Source: Hyaloperonospora brassicae (lineage: Eukaryota > Oomycota > Peronosporomycetes > Peronosporales > Peronosporaceae). From it: a stretch of DNA of 64,000 nucleotides. Location of the stretch: positions 62,001-126,000 of the forward strand of contig CANTFL010001080.1 of NCBI GenBank assembly GCA_947650285.1, given 5' to 3'. Both the position numbers and the translations under genes were made by a program. The notes under the pieces are model-generated. The model was not told the DNA's origin. It searched no databases and saw only the letters and a program-made list of their open reading frames with translations. Shown piece by piece: positions 45,842 to 57,700 of the stretch. Position 1 is the stretch's first letter. Each line of letters opens with the position of its first letter.

Positions 45842-47251
45842 ATGGCCGAAACACGAATGAGTCGCATCGTGCTGTACGTGCACGAGCTGCTGCACTCGCG
45901 CACGGCTGACGAGATCACAGTCCACGTGCACCACCTGCTCGCCCGCATGGGAATCCCTGAGCCGTATCCAGACGCCGAGCGCCTCGCGATCGCGCTGCTC
46001 ACGGGCGTCTTCACGCTGCTCATGTACTTTGTGCTCTTTGGCAAGCGGCACCGTCGACGACGACGCGTGCTGAAGGTGGAGCTGGACAAGGCGTACCGAA
46101 AGGTGCAGGAGCTGCAGGACCGCATGGCGCAGATGGAGCTGGAGGAGCGGGAAGCGCCGCCGAAGGAGCAGATCCGCATCTGGATGGACGGCGCCTTCGA
46201 CATGATGCACTATGGCCACATGAACGCTTTCCGCCAGGCGCGGTCGCTCGGGACGTACTTAGTCGTGGGCGTGAACGACGACGAGTCCATTACGGCCTGC
46301 AAAGGCGCACCGCCCGTGCTGAACAACGACGAGCGCATTGCGTCGGTCAAGGGCTGCAAGTTTGTAGACCAAGTCGAGCCGCATTGTCCGTACATTATGA
46401 ACGAGACGTACTTGCAACGGATGCTCGAGAAGCACCGCATTGACTACGTCGTGCATGGAGACGACCCGTGTATTGTCGATGGTAAGGACGTCTACGAGTC
46501 GGCCCAGAAGCTCGGCAAGTACCGGACGATTCCGCGCACGGAAGGCGTGTCGACGAGCGACATTCTCGGCCGGATGCTCGTGATGCACAAGACGCACCAC
46601 ACCCACGACCACTTTGCGGCGAACGGGCAGCTGTCGTCGCGCATGCTGCAGGACAAGAAAGCCAAAGAGCGTCCGTCCAAGTTCTTGACGACGAACCGCA
46701 TGTTGCGGTTGTTTTCCGTGGGCAATCACGAGCCACAGAAGACGGACAAGATCGTGTACATTGATGGCGCGTTCGACATGTTCCACGCGGGCCACGTCGA
46801 GATCTTGCGTCTTGCGAAGCAAGAGGGCTCGTACCTCGTCGTGGGGGTGCACAACGACAGCGTGGTGAACGCCCACCGGGGCCTCAACTACCCGATCATG
46901 AACCTCCACGAGCGTGTGCTCAGTGTACTCGGCTGCAAGTACGTGGACGACGTGCTGATTGACGCACCGTGGCAGGTGACGCCCGAGATGGTGGCGTCTC
47001 TGAACATCTCGGTCGTCGTGCACGGCACGCACCGCGACCAGCACCAGCTGTCACCGTTCTCGCTGGATGAGCACTATGAGCACGCGCGCAAGGCGGGTAT
47101 CTTCAAGCTGATCGAGAGCCCCATCAAGCTGGACGTGGACGACATTGTCGCGCGCATCAACGACAACCGCGAGCGCTTTGACAAGAAGTTTGTGAGCAAA
47201 ATGAAGGCCGAGAAAGAGTACTACGCAGACCGCTATGGCATCACAAAGTAG
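45842..47251 (+). CDS. PCYT2: Ethanolamine-phosphate cytidylyltransferase with N-terminal membrane anchor
   Basis: The protein has 469 residues from the ATG at 45842. The frame is open further upstream, but MAETRMSRIVLYVHEL follows a pyrimidine-rich leader and is the first plausible start. Residues 47-66 are a hydrophobic helix followed by a run of Arg (70-75), then a coiled coil (77-105). Two cytidylyltransferase domains follow, about 112-245 and 303-435. The first has HYGH (123-126) and RTEGVSTSDI (232-241), the second HAGH (315-318). Two tandem domains mark ECT, the CTP:phosphoethanolamine enzyme of the Kennedy pathway making phosphatidylethanolamine. The second domain lacks the RTxGxSTSDI loop, as is usual. 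The anchor suggests ER or outer mitochondrial membrane location. Confidence 0.94.
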   Translation: MAETRMSRIVLYVHELLHSRTADEITVHVHHLLARMGIPEPYPDAERLAIALLTGVFTLLMYFVLFGKRHRRRRRVLKVELDKAYRKVQELQDRMAQMELEEREAPPKEQIRIWMDGAFDMMHYGHMNAFRQARSLGTYLVVGVNDDESITACKGAPPVLNNDERIASVKGCKFVDQVEPHCPYIMNETYLQRMLEKHRIDYVVHGDDPCIVDGKDVYESAQKLGKYRTIPRTEGVSTSDILGRMLVMHKTHHTHDHFAANGQLSSRMLQDKKAKERPSKFLTTNRMLRLFSVGNHEPQKTDKIVYIDGAFDMFHAGHVEILRLAKQEGSYLVVGVHNDSVVNAHRGLNYPIMNLHERVLSVLGCKYVDDVLIDAPWQVTPEMVASLNISVVVHGTHRDQHQLSPFSLDEHYEHARKAGIFKLIESPIKLDVDDIVARINDNRERFDKKFVSKMKAEKEYYADRYGITK

Positions 47252-47485
47252 ATCACGTCACGTAGCTGCTCGCTGCTGCTGTCTTCGTCTCTTGCGCCGT
47301 TCTTCCTATTGCATTGCTGCAGTCGCAGGACACATGTGGCCACATCCGTGTGGTCCGTATCTACTCCGTCGTCGTTACAATCATCACGTCAGACTTTCCT
47401 CTCGTCGCCGGCACCGGCGTCTACTCAGTCCGTTGATAACAACCGCCAAGAGACGCTCCCCACCTCTTCCTTCAGTACCGCTTTC

Positions 47486-48639
47486 ATGCTGCGACGTACG
47501 TGCTGCGCTCTCGTCCATCCCCTCCTCCTCCCCCTCTCACCCGCTCCTCTCTCTCTCTCTAATGATCGTAACGCTCGTTCTCATGTGCAGGTGCTGTGCT
47601 CATCTCTCAGGCCGTCCGCGCGCTTCGTACCCCGTCGTCCCTCGTCGCTCGTTCTCAACGTCCGCGCGCTCCGCTCCGCCAAAGCAGCGGGTGGCATATC
47701 GCCCGTCCTTTAGCCGCTTCTCGACGCGTGTCGATCTCTCTCGCACTCGTCTCAGCCTCTGCGATCGCGTTCACGACCGCATCGTGCGCCGCAGCGCTCC
47801 CAATGGAGTCTGCCGACGCGACGAAAGCCGACGAGCTGTACAACGACAACACGTTTGACCGTCGCGAGCTCCTGGCGACGCTCAAAGCAATGCACGCGGC
47901 CCATCCCGACGACGTCGGCGTCCTCTGGCGACTCACGCGCGCCGCGTACGACGTGTCGAACCTGCGCGCGACGAGCGCCGACGAGAAGAAGGCGCTCATT
48001 TACTTTGCTCACGACGTGATCCAGAGAGGTCTCGAGCGAACGCCCGACGCCGCTGCAGTGCACGTCTGGTACGCCGCCGATCCGAACGCCCCCAACATGG
48101 CTACATGCAACGACCACCTGTGGTATAAGACGGCTGTAGTCCTCTGAAGTCCTCCCTAATCACTGCTCTTTCTGTGCTTTTGTGCCTATTGCTGCAGGTA
48201 CGGCATCATCTTATCGTCCATTGGCGACTACGAAGGCTCGAAAGTCTCGATCGCGAACTCGTTTGTGATCAAGCGGCACTGGGAAACCGCCGTGCAGCTC
48301 AAGCCGCACGACCCGATCGCCTACTACCTCCTCGGCCGCTGGTGCGTGGCCATTGCGGACCTGTCGTGGCTCGAGCGCAAAGCAGCGGCTGCGCTCTTTG
48401 GCACGCCGCCTGACGCGTCCTATGACGAGGCGCTCGCGTTTCTCCTCAAGTCGGAAGCGCTGGCGCCCACGACGTGGAAGGCGCGGGCGCTGCTGATTGC
48501 GCGCGTGTATGACAAGAAGAAGGACCGTGGGAAGGCGCGAGAGTGGGTGGACAAGGTGCTTGCGGCTCCCAGTAGCACGGAAGAGGACGAGAGTGTCCAC
48601 GCCGAGGCGCAGGCGCTCTTGAAGAAGCTCGTCAATTGA
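47486..48639 (+). CDS. RMD/TPR-like protein with mitochondrial targeting sequence
   Basis: Three exons are inferred: 47486-47495, 47591-48122 and 48198-48639. The donors are GTACGT and GTATAAG, the acceptors are GCAG, and the phases close to give 327 residues. The first exon codes only for MLR and one base. The N-terminus (about 1-60) is Arg/Ser/Ala-rich without acidic residues and includes a hydrophobic stretch SISLALVSASAIAFTTA, consistent with mitochondrial import. The body has helical repeats with LLATLKAMHAAHPDDVGVLW, CNDHLW, SSIGDYEGSK and AIANSF-like elements of regulator of microtubule dynamics (RMDN/FAM82) proteins, then paired TPR helices (YYLLGRWCVAIADLSWLE). The molecular role in oomycetes is unknown. 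It lies 234 bp after ECT on the same strand. Intron 1 has a (CT)7 run at 47547-47560. Confidence 0.82.
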
Positions 48640-49111
48640 TGTATACACGTATACAACACACTTCCTTTGTGCTTGCTGTGGTTAGGTGTGCGCGTAGGTG
48701 GTTGGGTCTATGCGCTAGCGATCTTGAGCCAATAAGCGCTTGACGCCCTGTGATTCGATAGAATGCGGCACCGTGGGCTTTTTGTCGGTGGAGAGATGCG
48801 GGCCGACCGATTTATGCCCAATGAAATATCCGCATTCGAGGGGGAGTGGCGCGTGATTCGGTATGACGGATTATTAGCGGAAGCCACGGCGCAAGACGTC
48901 GAGCCCGGAGACAGTCGTCGATCCTCGCTCTACGACTGCTGCGCGCCGTGTGCGTCTCACACGCGTGCGCCTCTCCCTCTCTCTCTCCCTCTCCTCGTCC
49001 TTCACCTCGACGTAGACACCGTGCACTGCTCTCTACTGGCCGAGGAGCTCGTGTAAGCGCCCGTCACTGCCGCCGCTATCTCGCGCGACCGCTTCGCCCC
49101 GTTGCCTCACG
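48640..49111. promoter_or_regulatory. Intergenic region and leader of the TBL1-like gene
   Basis: This 472-bp gap between two plus-strand genes has a strongly pyrimidine-rich tract (CTCT repeats, about 48970-49000) 110-140 bp before the ATG at 49112, probably in the 5' UTR or core promoter. A 97-codon plus frame (48763-49056) is open but unrecognised and probably not translated as a protein. Confidence 0.45.
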
Positions 49112-51206
49112 ATGGCCATCACGTCGGACGAAGTGAATTTTCTCATCTACCGGTACCTGCAGGAGTCGGGCTTTTTGCACTCGGCGTTCACGTTTGCCTA
49201 CGAGAGTCAGCTGGCCAAGTCGAGTGTGATCCATACCGAAGTGCCGCCCGGGGCGCTCGTGTCGTTTCTGCAAAAGGGACTGCAGTACGTCGGGATTGAA
49301 GCACATATCAACGAGGTGTGGCCAGCGGCTGTTTTGCTGCTGTTGTTAGTGTCGTAAAACAGGATACAATCAATGTCTATACATGATATATATGCATAGC
49401 TATCGATATTGATCGTGCATCGATGGTGCGTGTTGACTGACGAAGACGTTTGTTGTGTCGTTGTGTTTTCCTACTGCTATTTGTTGTTGTTGTTGTTGTT
49501 GTTGCTGGGTGTGGTGAGCAGGACGGAACAGAGCGCGAGTGCAGTGGCGAGTTTTCACTGCTGAGTCCGCACATTTGTCGGGTGGCGCAGTCTGCTTCGA
49601 GTAGTGCAAGGTCGTTCAAGTCATGTAACAAGCGAAAGCGGAAAGGAGAGGGCTCACCACACGCCGTGGATGGTACGAAAGGTACAGAGGAGAGACTGGT
49701 TGAACGGAGAGGATGGGGAGAGGAGATGAAAGGAGCTGCGTGGATCATTAACGAATGATGGCGCTGTCTCTGTTACTACTGGTGCTGCTGCAGAGATGCA
49801 TGGCGTAGATAAACTAGACAAGGAGGCACTTGTGTTGCTGAGCGGACACGAGAAGGAAGTGTACGCTTGCTCGTGGAACCCAACGACGAACGTTTTAGTG
49901 TCAGGATCCAGTGACTCGACGGCGAGGCTCTGGACACTGCCAAACAAGGTAGAAGATGAAAAATCTATGGTGCACAAGATACTGGACCATGGCTCAGGAC
50001 CGCACAAGGACGTCACGACTCTCGAGTGGAATGTACGTGTCCATCCCTTTTTTCTCTCGTGTGAAAGATTAGACAGACAGACGTTAGAAGCTGATCTGAC
50101 GAGTATTGTAGCACAATGGATGTTTGTTAGCGTCAGGAACATACAACGGCAAGACACGGATATGGGATGCGGAAGGCGAGATGAAGCACATGTTCCAATA
50201 CCACAATGGACCAGTATTTGCTACTCGGTGGAGCAAGACTAGTCTGTTTCTGCTTAGTGCTAGCTTCGACAAGACTGTTGTTCTGTGGGATGCTACGACT
50301 GAAACGAAACGACAACAGCTCAAGCTGCACGACGATCCGATTTTGGATGCATCGTGGAAGGATGACTCTACTTTTGCTACATGTTCTTCCGACATGAATA
50401 TTTGTGTGGCTCGCGTGGGAGGAACGAAAGCTGATATGGTGCTGCGTGGTCACAAGGACGCAATCAACTCGGTCAAATGGGATCCGTCTGGTCGATTTCT
50501 GGCATCCTGTTCTGATGACTACACGGTAAAAATCTGGGAACCATACGCAAAAGTTACTGGCAAGAAGGAGACAGAGCACGACGACGACACGGGAGGTGAC
50601 AGCACGAAGAACAACGAGGTGGATCCGGCATTGGATACAGCGAGCTCTGTGGCACTGGTGTTTACGCTGCAAGAGCACAAAAAGGAAGTATACACGTTTC
50701 GTTGGAGTTGCACGGGCCCCGGTACAGCTCTACCAGACCAGCCTCTGACACTAGCCAGCGCATCTTTTGATGGCACCGTGAAACTGTGGGATGCAGAGTC
50801 GGGATCTTGTAGGAGAACATTTGATCATCAGTACGTAACGTGCGGCTCAAGTGGTGTGTTCCTTCTGGTTCTAACTTGGCGCCCACGATGCACACGTGAC
50901 TGTTGCAGGTATCCTGTATATGGTGTTGCGTTTAGCCCGGATGGGCAACACTTGGCAAGTGGCACAGTAGGGGGCATGGTCAATGTTTGGTCGCTGAAGG
51001 TGCGTTGGCTTTTGATCGACTTGTGTGCGTCTGCTCTCGACGTCAGGATTCACGAAAGCATGGTGCTGTGTTTGCAGGACGGATCCTTAGTAAAGATGTA
51101 TCAAGCAAATGGTGATGTCTACGAGGTCAATTGGAACAAACAGGGTGACCAGATCGCCGCGTGCGTGTCTAGTGGTGACGTCGCAATTATCAATTTTCGA
51201 TTGTAG
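49112..51206 (+). CDS. TBL1: TBL1/Ebi-like LisH-WD40 corepressor subunit
   Basis: Six exons are inferred: 49112-49315, 49522-49672, 49794-50032, 50112-50830, 50909-50999 and 51078-51206. All introns are GT-AG, and the phases close to 510 residues. Residues 4-36 are a LisH motif ([20 protein letters not shown]). The next exon is short, basic and poorly conserved. WD40 repeats follow from about 125 to the end: [58 protein letters not shown] with [24 protein letters not shown] with [26 protein letters not shown], and a last blade. The LisH plus seven or eight blades with the N-x-C-x-L-x-A-S-G-T-Y-N-G stretch match TBL1/TBL1XR1/Ebi, the scaffold of the histone deacetylase corepressor. The acidic insert ([17 protein letters not shown], about 350) is peculiar to this lineage. 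Confidence 0.9.
49481..49504 (+). repeat. (TTG)8 microsatellite in intron 1 of the TBL1-like gene
   Basis: Eight perfect TTG units lie 18 bp upstream of the exon 2 acceptor at 49520-49521. They are part of the T/G-rich stretch that precedes the acceptor, so length changes could affect splicing. Confidence 0.9.
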
Positions 51207-52291
51207 TATTTACCCAGGAACTCATGCCAACAAGCAAGGGTATTCGTGGTCACGAGGGCCCGGCGAACTCCTTAGGAGAGATAGCAGTCGCAACCTACAG
51301 CGCCCGACGTCCGACTCATAAGGACTAGAGCATAAACCTCCCCCTACACTCCCACATTAGCATCACACAGCCGATCCATTTTGCTTGCCGTATCGGTACT
51401 CCCGTTTGCAACAGCGCTTCACCTATATTTAGCTGCTCCCCCGTGTCCTTAGGTTATACAGTCCGTAACCTATCCGGTACTTGCGCTGTGACCACTAGAA
51501 ACAAGAACACGCGTACTTGTCTTCAAGTCCATATCGTTCGTCTTTGCTTGTTGTTTGGGTTGAGACGGTAAGAATCGTGCGGTTACAGGCAGTAGTTTGC
51601 ACCCATACGTGTTCGAAGCTGCAAACTTGACCGACGAAGCCGTCACATGCTGAATGAAACAATGGACGGATAGAAATTGAACCATATCTTCCTCATGGAA
51701 ACTGTGGTCAAGAAGTAGTGGGTCACACATAAAAGAAGGAATTGTACCTACTTTCTCGTGTGTTGGAGCCAGTAGTATTCCCTTTATGAGAACGATACAT
51801 ACTCTGTTGAGATAACGATGATACAGCATAGGCAGTGGGCGTTAGGGCGTTCAAAAGTCAAAGGCCAAAGTCTGCGAGCTCGGTCGAGTCCATACGGGCC
51901 ACCACGTAAACGTCGCTTGTTGAACAAGAACACAACGGGTGTGACCAAATGACGTTCCCAAGCCACAACGCAGTCCTATTCCTGCATGTCCATCACTTCT
52001 GCACATTGTCACACGTTGTCAACTGCCATATAATCTATTCGAATGAGCACCACTCGAATCTGCTTCTGCACAGGGACGAAACGTTACGAGCGTGTATACT
52101 GCGATTTCTTGGTCGAAGTTTGGAGCTTCTCGGCGCATTCATATTGTGCAGCAGATAAACGAACGCTTTGTGCTTTATATTGTGCTCGGTGTGACAAACG
52201 CCTTCGTTTATCGCTCTGGACTAGCCGGCTTTATAAAATAGATGTCGACATCGAGGGGTACATCATACTGTATCTGCGGTAGCAATTGTTA
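51207..52291. other. Region downstream of the TBL1-like gene
   Basis: No recognisable gene. Minus frames with ATG at 51829 (119 codons, ending 51470) and the frame 51966-51784 have protein-like composition (for example LRGGPYGLDRARRLWPLTFE) but no domain I can name. They may be fragments of a broken gene or transposase. Confidence 0.3.
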
Positions 52292-52865
52292 ATGTTATGC
52301 ATTTGTCTACACCATCGAAGTCTACCTGCTTCTACTTCACAATCAAATACTGCTCCTTTCATGATGCCCGACGCTTCTTATTATCGGTACGAGACCGACA
52401 ATTTTGCTGGCTCTGCAAGCCCGCTGAGAGTAATGCGGGTGTTTAGAGGTAGCTGTTTCGAAACAAACTGGAGGTATGCTCTGTATACTTTCTCGTCAGC
52501 AAACACACGTGATCAAATTTGGAGCGTGGGTCGCACTAAGCGCAACATTTTAGTCTATGATTTGAATTCGCAATCTGCCGAGCTCATTTGGTCCCACCCA
52601 ACGTCGCGGAGGGACGGACTTAGCATAGACAGCGAGGATATGCTATTCGGTCTTGAACATGCCTCTTGTTCCTCGTCAAAATCTCTTATCGAGACCAAAA
52701 TTGGTCCGGAACGAGAGCGATGTCTCAGCTGCTGAAACAACAGCAACCACTCGAAATAGCAAGAGCTCCTGGATGGAGTGTGTCAAGTGGACTTTTCGTG
52801 AACCGAATCGACGTGAGACACGAGTTCGGCTACGGCTGAATCCACTACCTCATGAAACAATGTGA
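52292..52865 (+). pseudogene. Hypothetical two-frame ORF, possibly broken gene
   Basis: A frame from about 52292 (or the ATG of MMPDASYYRYETDNFAG near 52361) stays open to 52735. A second frame, open from 52629 to 52865, carries a charged continuation (ESDVSAAETTATT, then WMECVKWTFREPNRRET). The two overlap by about 100 bp and both look protein-like, so a one-base indel or a short intron near 52640-52730 may join them. No family is recognised. It lies 370 bp upstream of the retrotransposon LTR. Confidence 0.35.
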
Positions 52866-53226
52866 TGATCAACTTCGGCGTTTGACAAGGCCTCAAACGC
52901 GATGTGCGATGCGAATCGAAACCTGAAGGTTCCACCGTGTTTGCGGTCCAACGCACGATCGAGCCATTGCTGTTTCTGCCCTCTCAACATGTTTGTGTGA
53001 GCTATCTCGGATTATGATAGACATCAGCGACTGCTGCGAGCTCGAACATGCAGCATATGCAAGAAGAGATGTAGAACGATTAAGTGCAAAAGATAGGAGC
53101 GTTGCAGTTAAACGGGAAAAAGAAACAACACATACGGTATGTCTAGATTATATGTATGATGTACGACAAAGCAGTGGGTGTAGCGGTCGACAAGAGCTAA
53201 GTGTGAGGCTACGACAGGAAGGAAGT

Positions 53227-53231
53227 CTGGA
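53227..53231. repeat. Target-site duplication, left copy (CTGGA)
   Basis: The five bases immediately before the 5' LTR match 61084-61088 after the 3' LTR. Five base pairs is the usual duplication length for Ty3/Gypsy elements. Confidence 0.85.
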
Positions 53232-53757
53232 TGTAACGGGGTTACACGTCGACTACCAGTCTACAATAGGTGTGGTGCACACAAGGGATGGGATCCCCTT
53301 TAAAGTGATATTAGAACACAAGTATCAATTGTTGAAGACTGATGTATGTCAACCATTGATTACGAGATCTTTTAATAGGTTTATTTAGGACATAAGTGAG
53401 TAGGTTATTTACTTTGTTCTACGGTGTTCTTTTAGGTTTAAAGAAGAAATAAAATTCAGTTCACATTTTGATCAACATAAGACACGTGCCTTGCGAGGCG
53501 TCTTGATCGGAAGAGCTAGCAACGCCTGGAAAGGTAGCTGCTCTTAGAGCACTCTGTGCTGTGATTCTCTTGAATCTTTTGGTCCCCCTAGAACAGGGAC
53601 CGTAAGATCTCTGAGCTTGTTGACTCTCTGAGTCGGGTTCGTAGAACCAAAGTTGCTCGTAGAGCTGTTGACTCTTTGATTCGGGTTCGTTAAATCAAAG
53701 TTTCTCATTGAGCGTTAAGTCTTCCTCTGACTTAAGGAGCTGTGTAGATCCGCTACA
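53232..53757 (+). repeat. 5' LTR of the gypsy element
   Basis: It begins TGTAACGGGGTTACA, itself a small inverted repeat, and ends GCTACA. It is 526 bp. The last third has a variable tandem array of TTGACTCTCTGAGTCGGGTT-type units. It is shorter than its partner by 52 bp, because the two LTRs have different unit arrangements. Confidence 0.9.
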
Positions 53758-53816
53758 CTTCGTAGCACTCGTAGTCAATCTACGCCTAAGTCGGTAACGG
53801 CTGATCCTCTGTGAGG

Positions 53817-54576
53817 ATGGAGCAATCCTCACCTCTTACTGAATTCCAAAAGGTCGCGCTTGAGAAGCTGACCGCGACCGTAGGCCCAGGTTATGTGGAG
53901 TTTCTAGCTGCACAAGGTCCCGATGTGCTCAATGCACGATTCGAGACCTTCATGCAGTGTGAAACGGCCCTGGTAGGGCGGGTTCAAAACCAAGTAGCGT
54001 CGGCTATGCCAACACGCTACGTGGCGATGCCACCAGAAGAGGCTAAGTCTCGTCCTCTTCGGGTGGACGTTCAATATTACTCCGGGAAGGAGAAAACATG
54101 ACCCTCTGGATCCGTGAGATTGAGATGGCCATGAGCTCTGGTATTATCTCACTGGAGTACCAGCGGGTCTCGCTGGCCATCTCCAAGCTCGATGGAATAG
54201 CAAGAGAGTTGGCTCTGACGTGTGGCACGTCGGTCGACTTGGCGTTTCCCACATGGGATTCGCTCAAGTTAGACCTTTTGCGAGTTTTCTCGCCGCCTAA
54301 CCAGGCCTATCGCGTGCGCTCACGCTTCTTGTATACCCACAGGGTAAGAATGAGCTAACGAACTATATCCAAGAGTTGAGAGCTCTGATGGCTGCTATGC
54401 AGTCTGACCCTCTCCCTGAGACAGTCTATGTGACTGCCATCATGGAAGGTCTTCGTAATGGCGTTGCCAGGACCGAGGTGTTTCGGGTCCATCCCTCTGC
54501 TTTTGGGGAGGCTGTTAGCATCGCTCAAAATGCTGAGCACAACTTCAAGTCGGCCAGACTTGGTTGGAACGGGTAG
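53817..54576 (+). pseudogene. gag remnant of the gypsy element
   Basis: The ATG at 53817 starts MEQSSPLTEFQK. The capsid-type frame breaks at 54101 (TGA), resumes in another frame from about 54098 (LWIREIEMAMSSG) to 54358, then again in a third frame to about 54576 (ELRALMAAMQSDP, EAVSIAQNAEH). These are Retrotrans_gag-like helices. A following zinc-knuckle region near 54711-54750 is damaged, with only some of the Cys/His residues left. Confidence 0.8.
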
Positions 54577-54718
54577 AGCCCAAGCTTTGCGAGGGCAACC
54601 TCTGCGAGCACCTCGGCTTACTGTAATCCAGAACCGATGGATCTCAGCCATGCTGTAGATCAAGGTGAAGCGGAGCTTCATGTTGCAGAGCAACGACAGG
54701 AAGTGAGACGCTGTTTAT

Positions 54719-57700
54719 GTGCGGAAGCACTTAACACTTGCGTCCCAATTGTCCGTTGCGCAAGCAACGATAGACTCCTATGGGTCGAAGCCCCATCCAC
54801 AACCAGAAAACTGGTATGGCACGGGGAAACGTCGACACCCAGTAGGTGCGGGGCGCCCTACTGGGGTAGAACTGAGCTCTTTTGCTTCTCTACAAGGTAG
54901 AGTGAAACAGGGCTTAGCCCCACCGATCTCTGTGCCCACCAGCACAGAGCGTGGATACAAGCCTGGCTTGTTAGTCGCCGAGGCGAAAGTTAAAGGCTTC
55001 AAGAAGCATTGGTCGATCCTAATCGACTCCGGAGCATCATGCAATTATGCTCGACGTCGTTCCCTTGAGGGAAGTCAGCGATATGCTGAAGCGCTCAAAG
55101 CGCATGAAGGTGATTCAATCACCGTTAGTTTAGCGACTGGTAGTCGTGTCACGGTGCCTAAAGTTCCGTTGAACTTAGGTGTGAAGTTCTTAGACTTTGA
55201 CAGCATTGAACACTGTCTTGTCCTCGATTTGGAGTCGAGACATGATCTCATCCTGGGTATGGCTTGGCTTGAACGCCATGAGCCATGGATTGATTGGAGG
55301 TCTAAGACCTTAGGCGCCACGCGCAATGTTCCTAGCGAAGCTTTGGAGAGTCATGAACCCACCTTTGCTAGGCAACAAAAGCGCTATTGGCGCGAGCCAT
55401 TGACGGAAGATGTCAATGTGCTGGACATTGGTATGTCGGAGCTAACTAGCTCGAAGGTATATGACATGAATATTAAGCGGGGCTCTTCTAACGTGTTTGA
55501 AGAGAGATGTACTCCGTTGAGTGATACTCGTTGTGATACTGAGCCACTGCATGCTGCAGGCATGGATGGCCTAGGGCCGAAAAATCAAGAATGTAATTCC
55601 TCCGATGTGAGTGGGGTGGCACGTGAAAATACACAGAGTGAGGACGGCCGAGGTGGCACCTCACTGAATGTCGGTAATGACATTGATGGCGAGAAGCCAG
55701 AGTGTTCAGGGCTAGGCCCGAATGCTGTACGTGAAGTGGCACGTGAAATTCCACCGAGTGAGGGCCGCCGAGGTGGCACCTTACTGAATGTCGGTAATGA
55801 CATTGATGGCGAGAAGCCAGAGTGTTCAGGGCTAGGCCCGGATGCTGTACGTGAAGTGGTACGTGTAAATCCACTGGGTGAAGTGTTCGAGTTACGTAAT
55901 ACTTCACCAGATGTCGTTCAAGACATGAGCTCTAGTATAGAGCGTGCTAAGATGAATAGCAACCACGAGGACCCTACTGTCCCGGCCTCTATTAGGCGTA
56001 AGGTTTCTTTAAGGAAAAAATCCCAGCGTAGGGTGGCAACTGTTAATCGCCCAACGTCTAAGAAGTCACGAAGTGATGATAGTAATAATACACTATATAC
56101 ACTTGTCAATGGGTTGACTGGCCAGATTGATGGCAATATTAGTCTTGAGACTCTTACATCCTTGGATTATCTCTTTGACCTAGACGGAATGTCTGACGGC
56201 GAATTTAGCCAAGCCTTACAGGCAGGAAAATTATCCGAGTTAGTGGTCATTCGGCCGGATGTTGAGTTGAACTCATCCTCGTTATTAGACGAGTCTGTCC
56301 TTGAGGACACAAAGGCGGCATTGGATGCCCGTAGTGGATCCTTGATCCTTAAGTATCCTCTTGATCCATTCTATCCTCTGGTAAAGGAGTTTCAGGACGT
56401 GGTGTGTCACAACCCACCGTCCGTCTTACCTCCCGATAGAGGTGTACGTCATGAAATTGACTTGGTTCCTGGAACTAGATACTGCGTAACACAGCAGTAG
56501 CCTTTACCGAAGGAACAGTGTGACGTCATTGACGACTTCTTTCGTGCAAAGCACGCGGCAGGAATGTTACGTGAGAGCAAATATCCCCATTCCATACCGA
56601 ACTTCTGTGTCAAAAATATCAATGGGAAGTGGCGCATTGTTCATGCTTACAATAAGCTTAATACAGCCACCATGCCGGCTCAGACACCAATTCCGAGGAA
56701 GGATGTTCTTCAGAACAATATGGTTGGTTGTAAAATGTACAGTGCACACGACTTAGTCGATGGTTATTACCAACTTCTCATGCGAGAAAGCGATATTACG
56801 CTGACAGCGGTCAGCACTCCAAGCGGTATGCTCTGGGAGTGGCTTGTTATGCCGCAACGGTTATCAAATTCCCCGGCTACGTTCAATCTTCTTGTGACAC
56901 AATTGTTCAGACCTCACCGAGGATATGCACAGACGTACTTTGATGACATCTTTGTCCATAGTCGTGATATGAACGGTCGGTCGGATGTGGACAATCACAT
57001 TGACCATTAACGAGCGGTGCTCGAGTGCATGCACACGAATAAGTTGTACGCCAACGCGTCTAAGTGCATCTTTGGTGCAGAAGAGATTCCCTTTTTAGGG
57101 TGCAAATTGGTAAGCGAGGTCTTAGAGTGGATCCCGCTAAGGTAAAAGCCATAGATGATTGGACGATTCCAAAGAACCAAAAGGACTTACGTAATTGGCT
57201 TGGCCTTGACAATTACTTGCGCAAGTACAGTGCGAATTACGCAGACATGGCTCGGCCATTATCCAATCTCCTTAAAAAGGATGTGGAATGGTGCTGGACT
57301 GGGCATGATGCTTTTCAAGCAGTAAAGGAGAGTCTCCTTCATGCGCCAATCTTGGCTTTGCCTGATCCTGATCGATATTTCAGTGTCGTCTGTGACGCAT
57401 CTGACTTTGCCATGAGCAGCGCCCTGTTACAGACAGATTCGGATGGACGGGAAAGCGTCATTGCGTTTGAGTCTAGGCAGCTAAAGCCTGCAGAAAAAAA
57501 CTATCCTGTTCATGACAAAGAGCTACTTGCAATTAAGTATGCTCTCTTCAAATTCAGAGTTCATCTTCTTGGCTCTAAGCCGTTTGTGATCGATACAGAT
57601 CATGCGTCACTACGCAATGCGACCCAGTCGCCTCACCTCTCTCAGAGAATGGCTCGTTGGCTCTCCTTCTTTTCTGAATACAACTTCGAGGTGAAGTATA

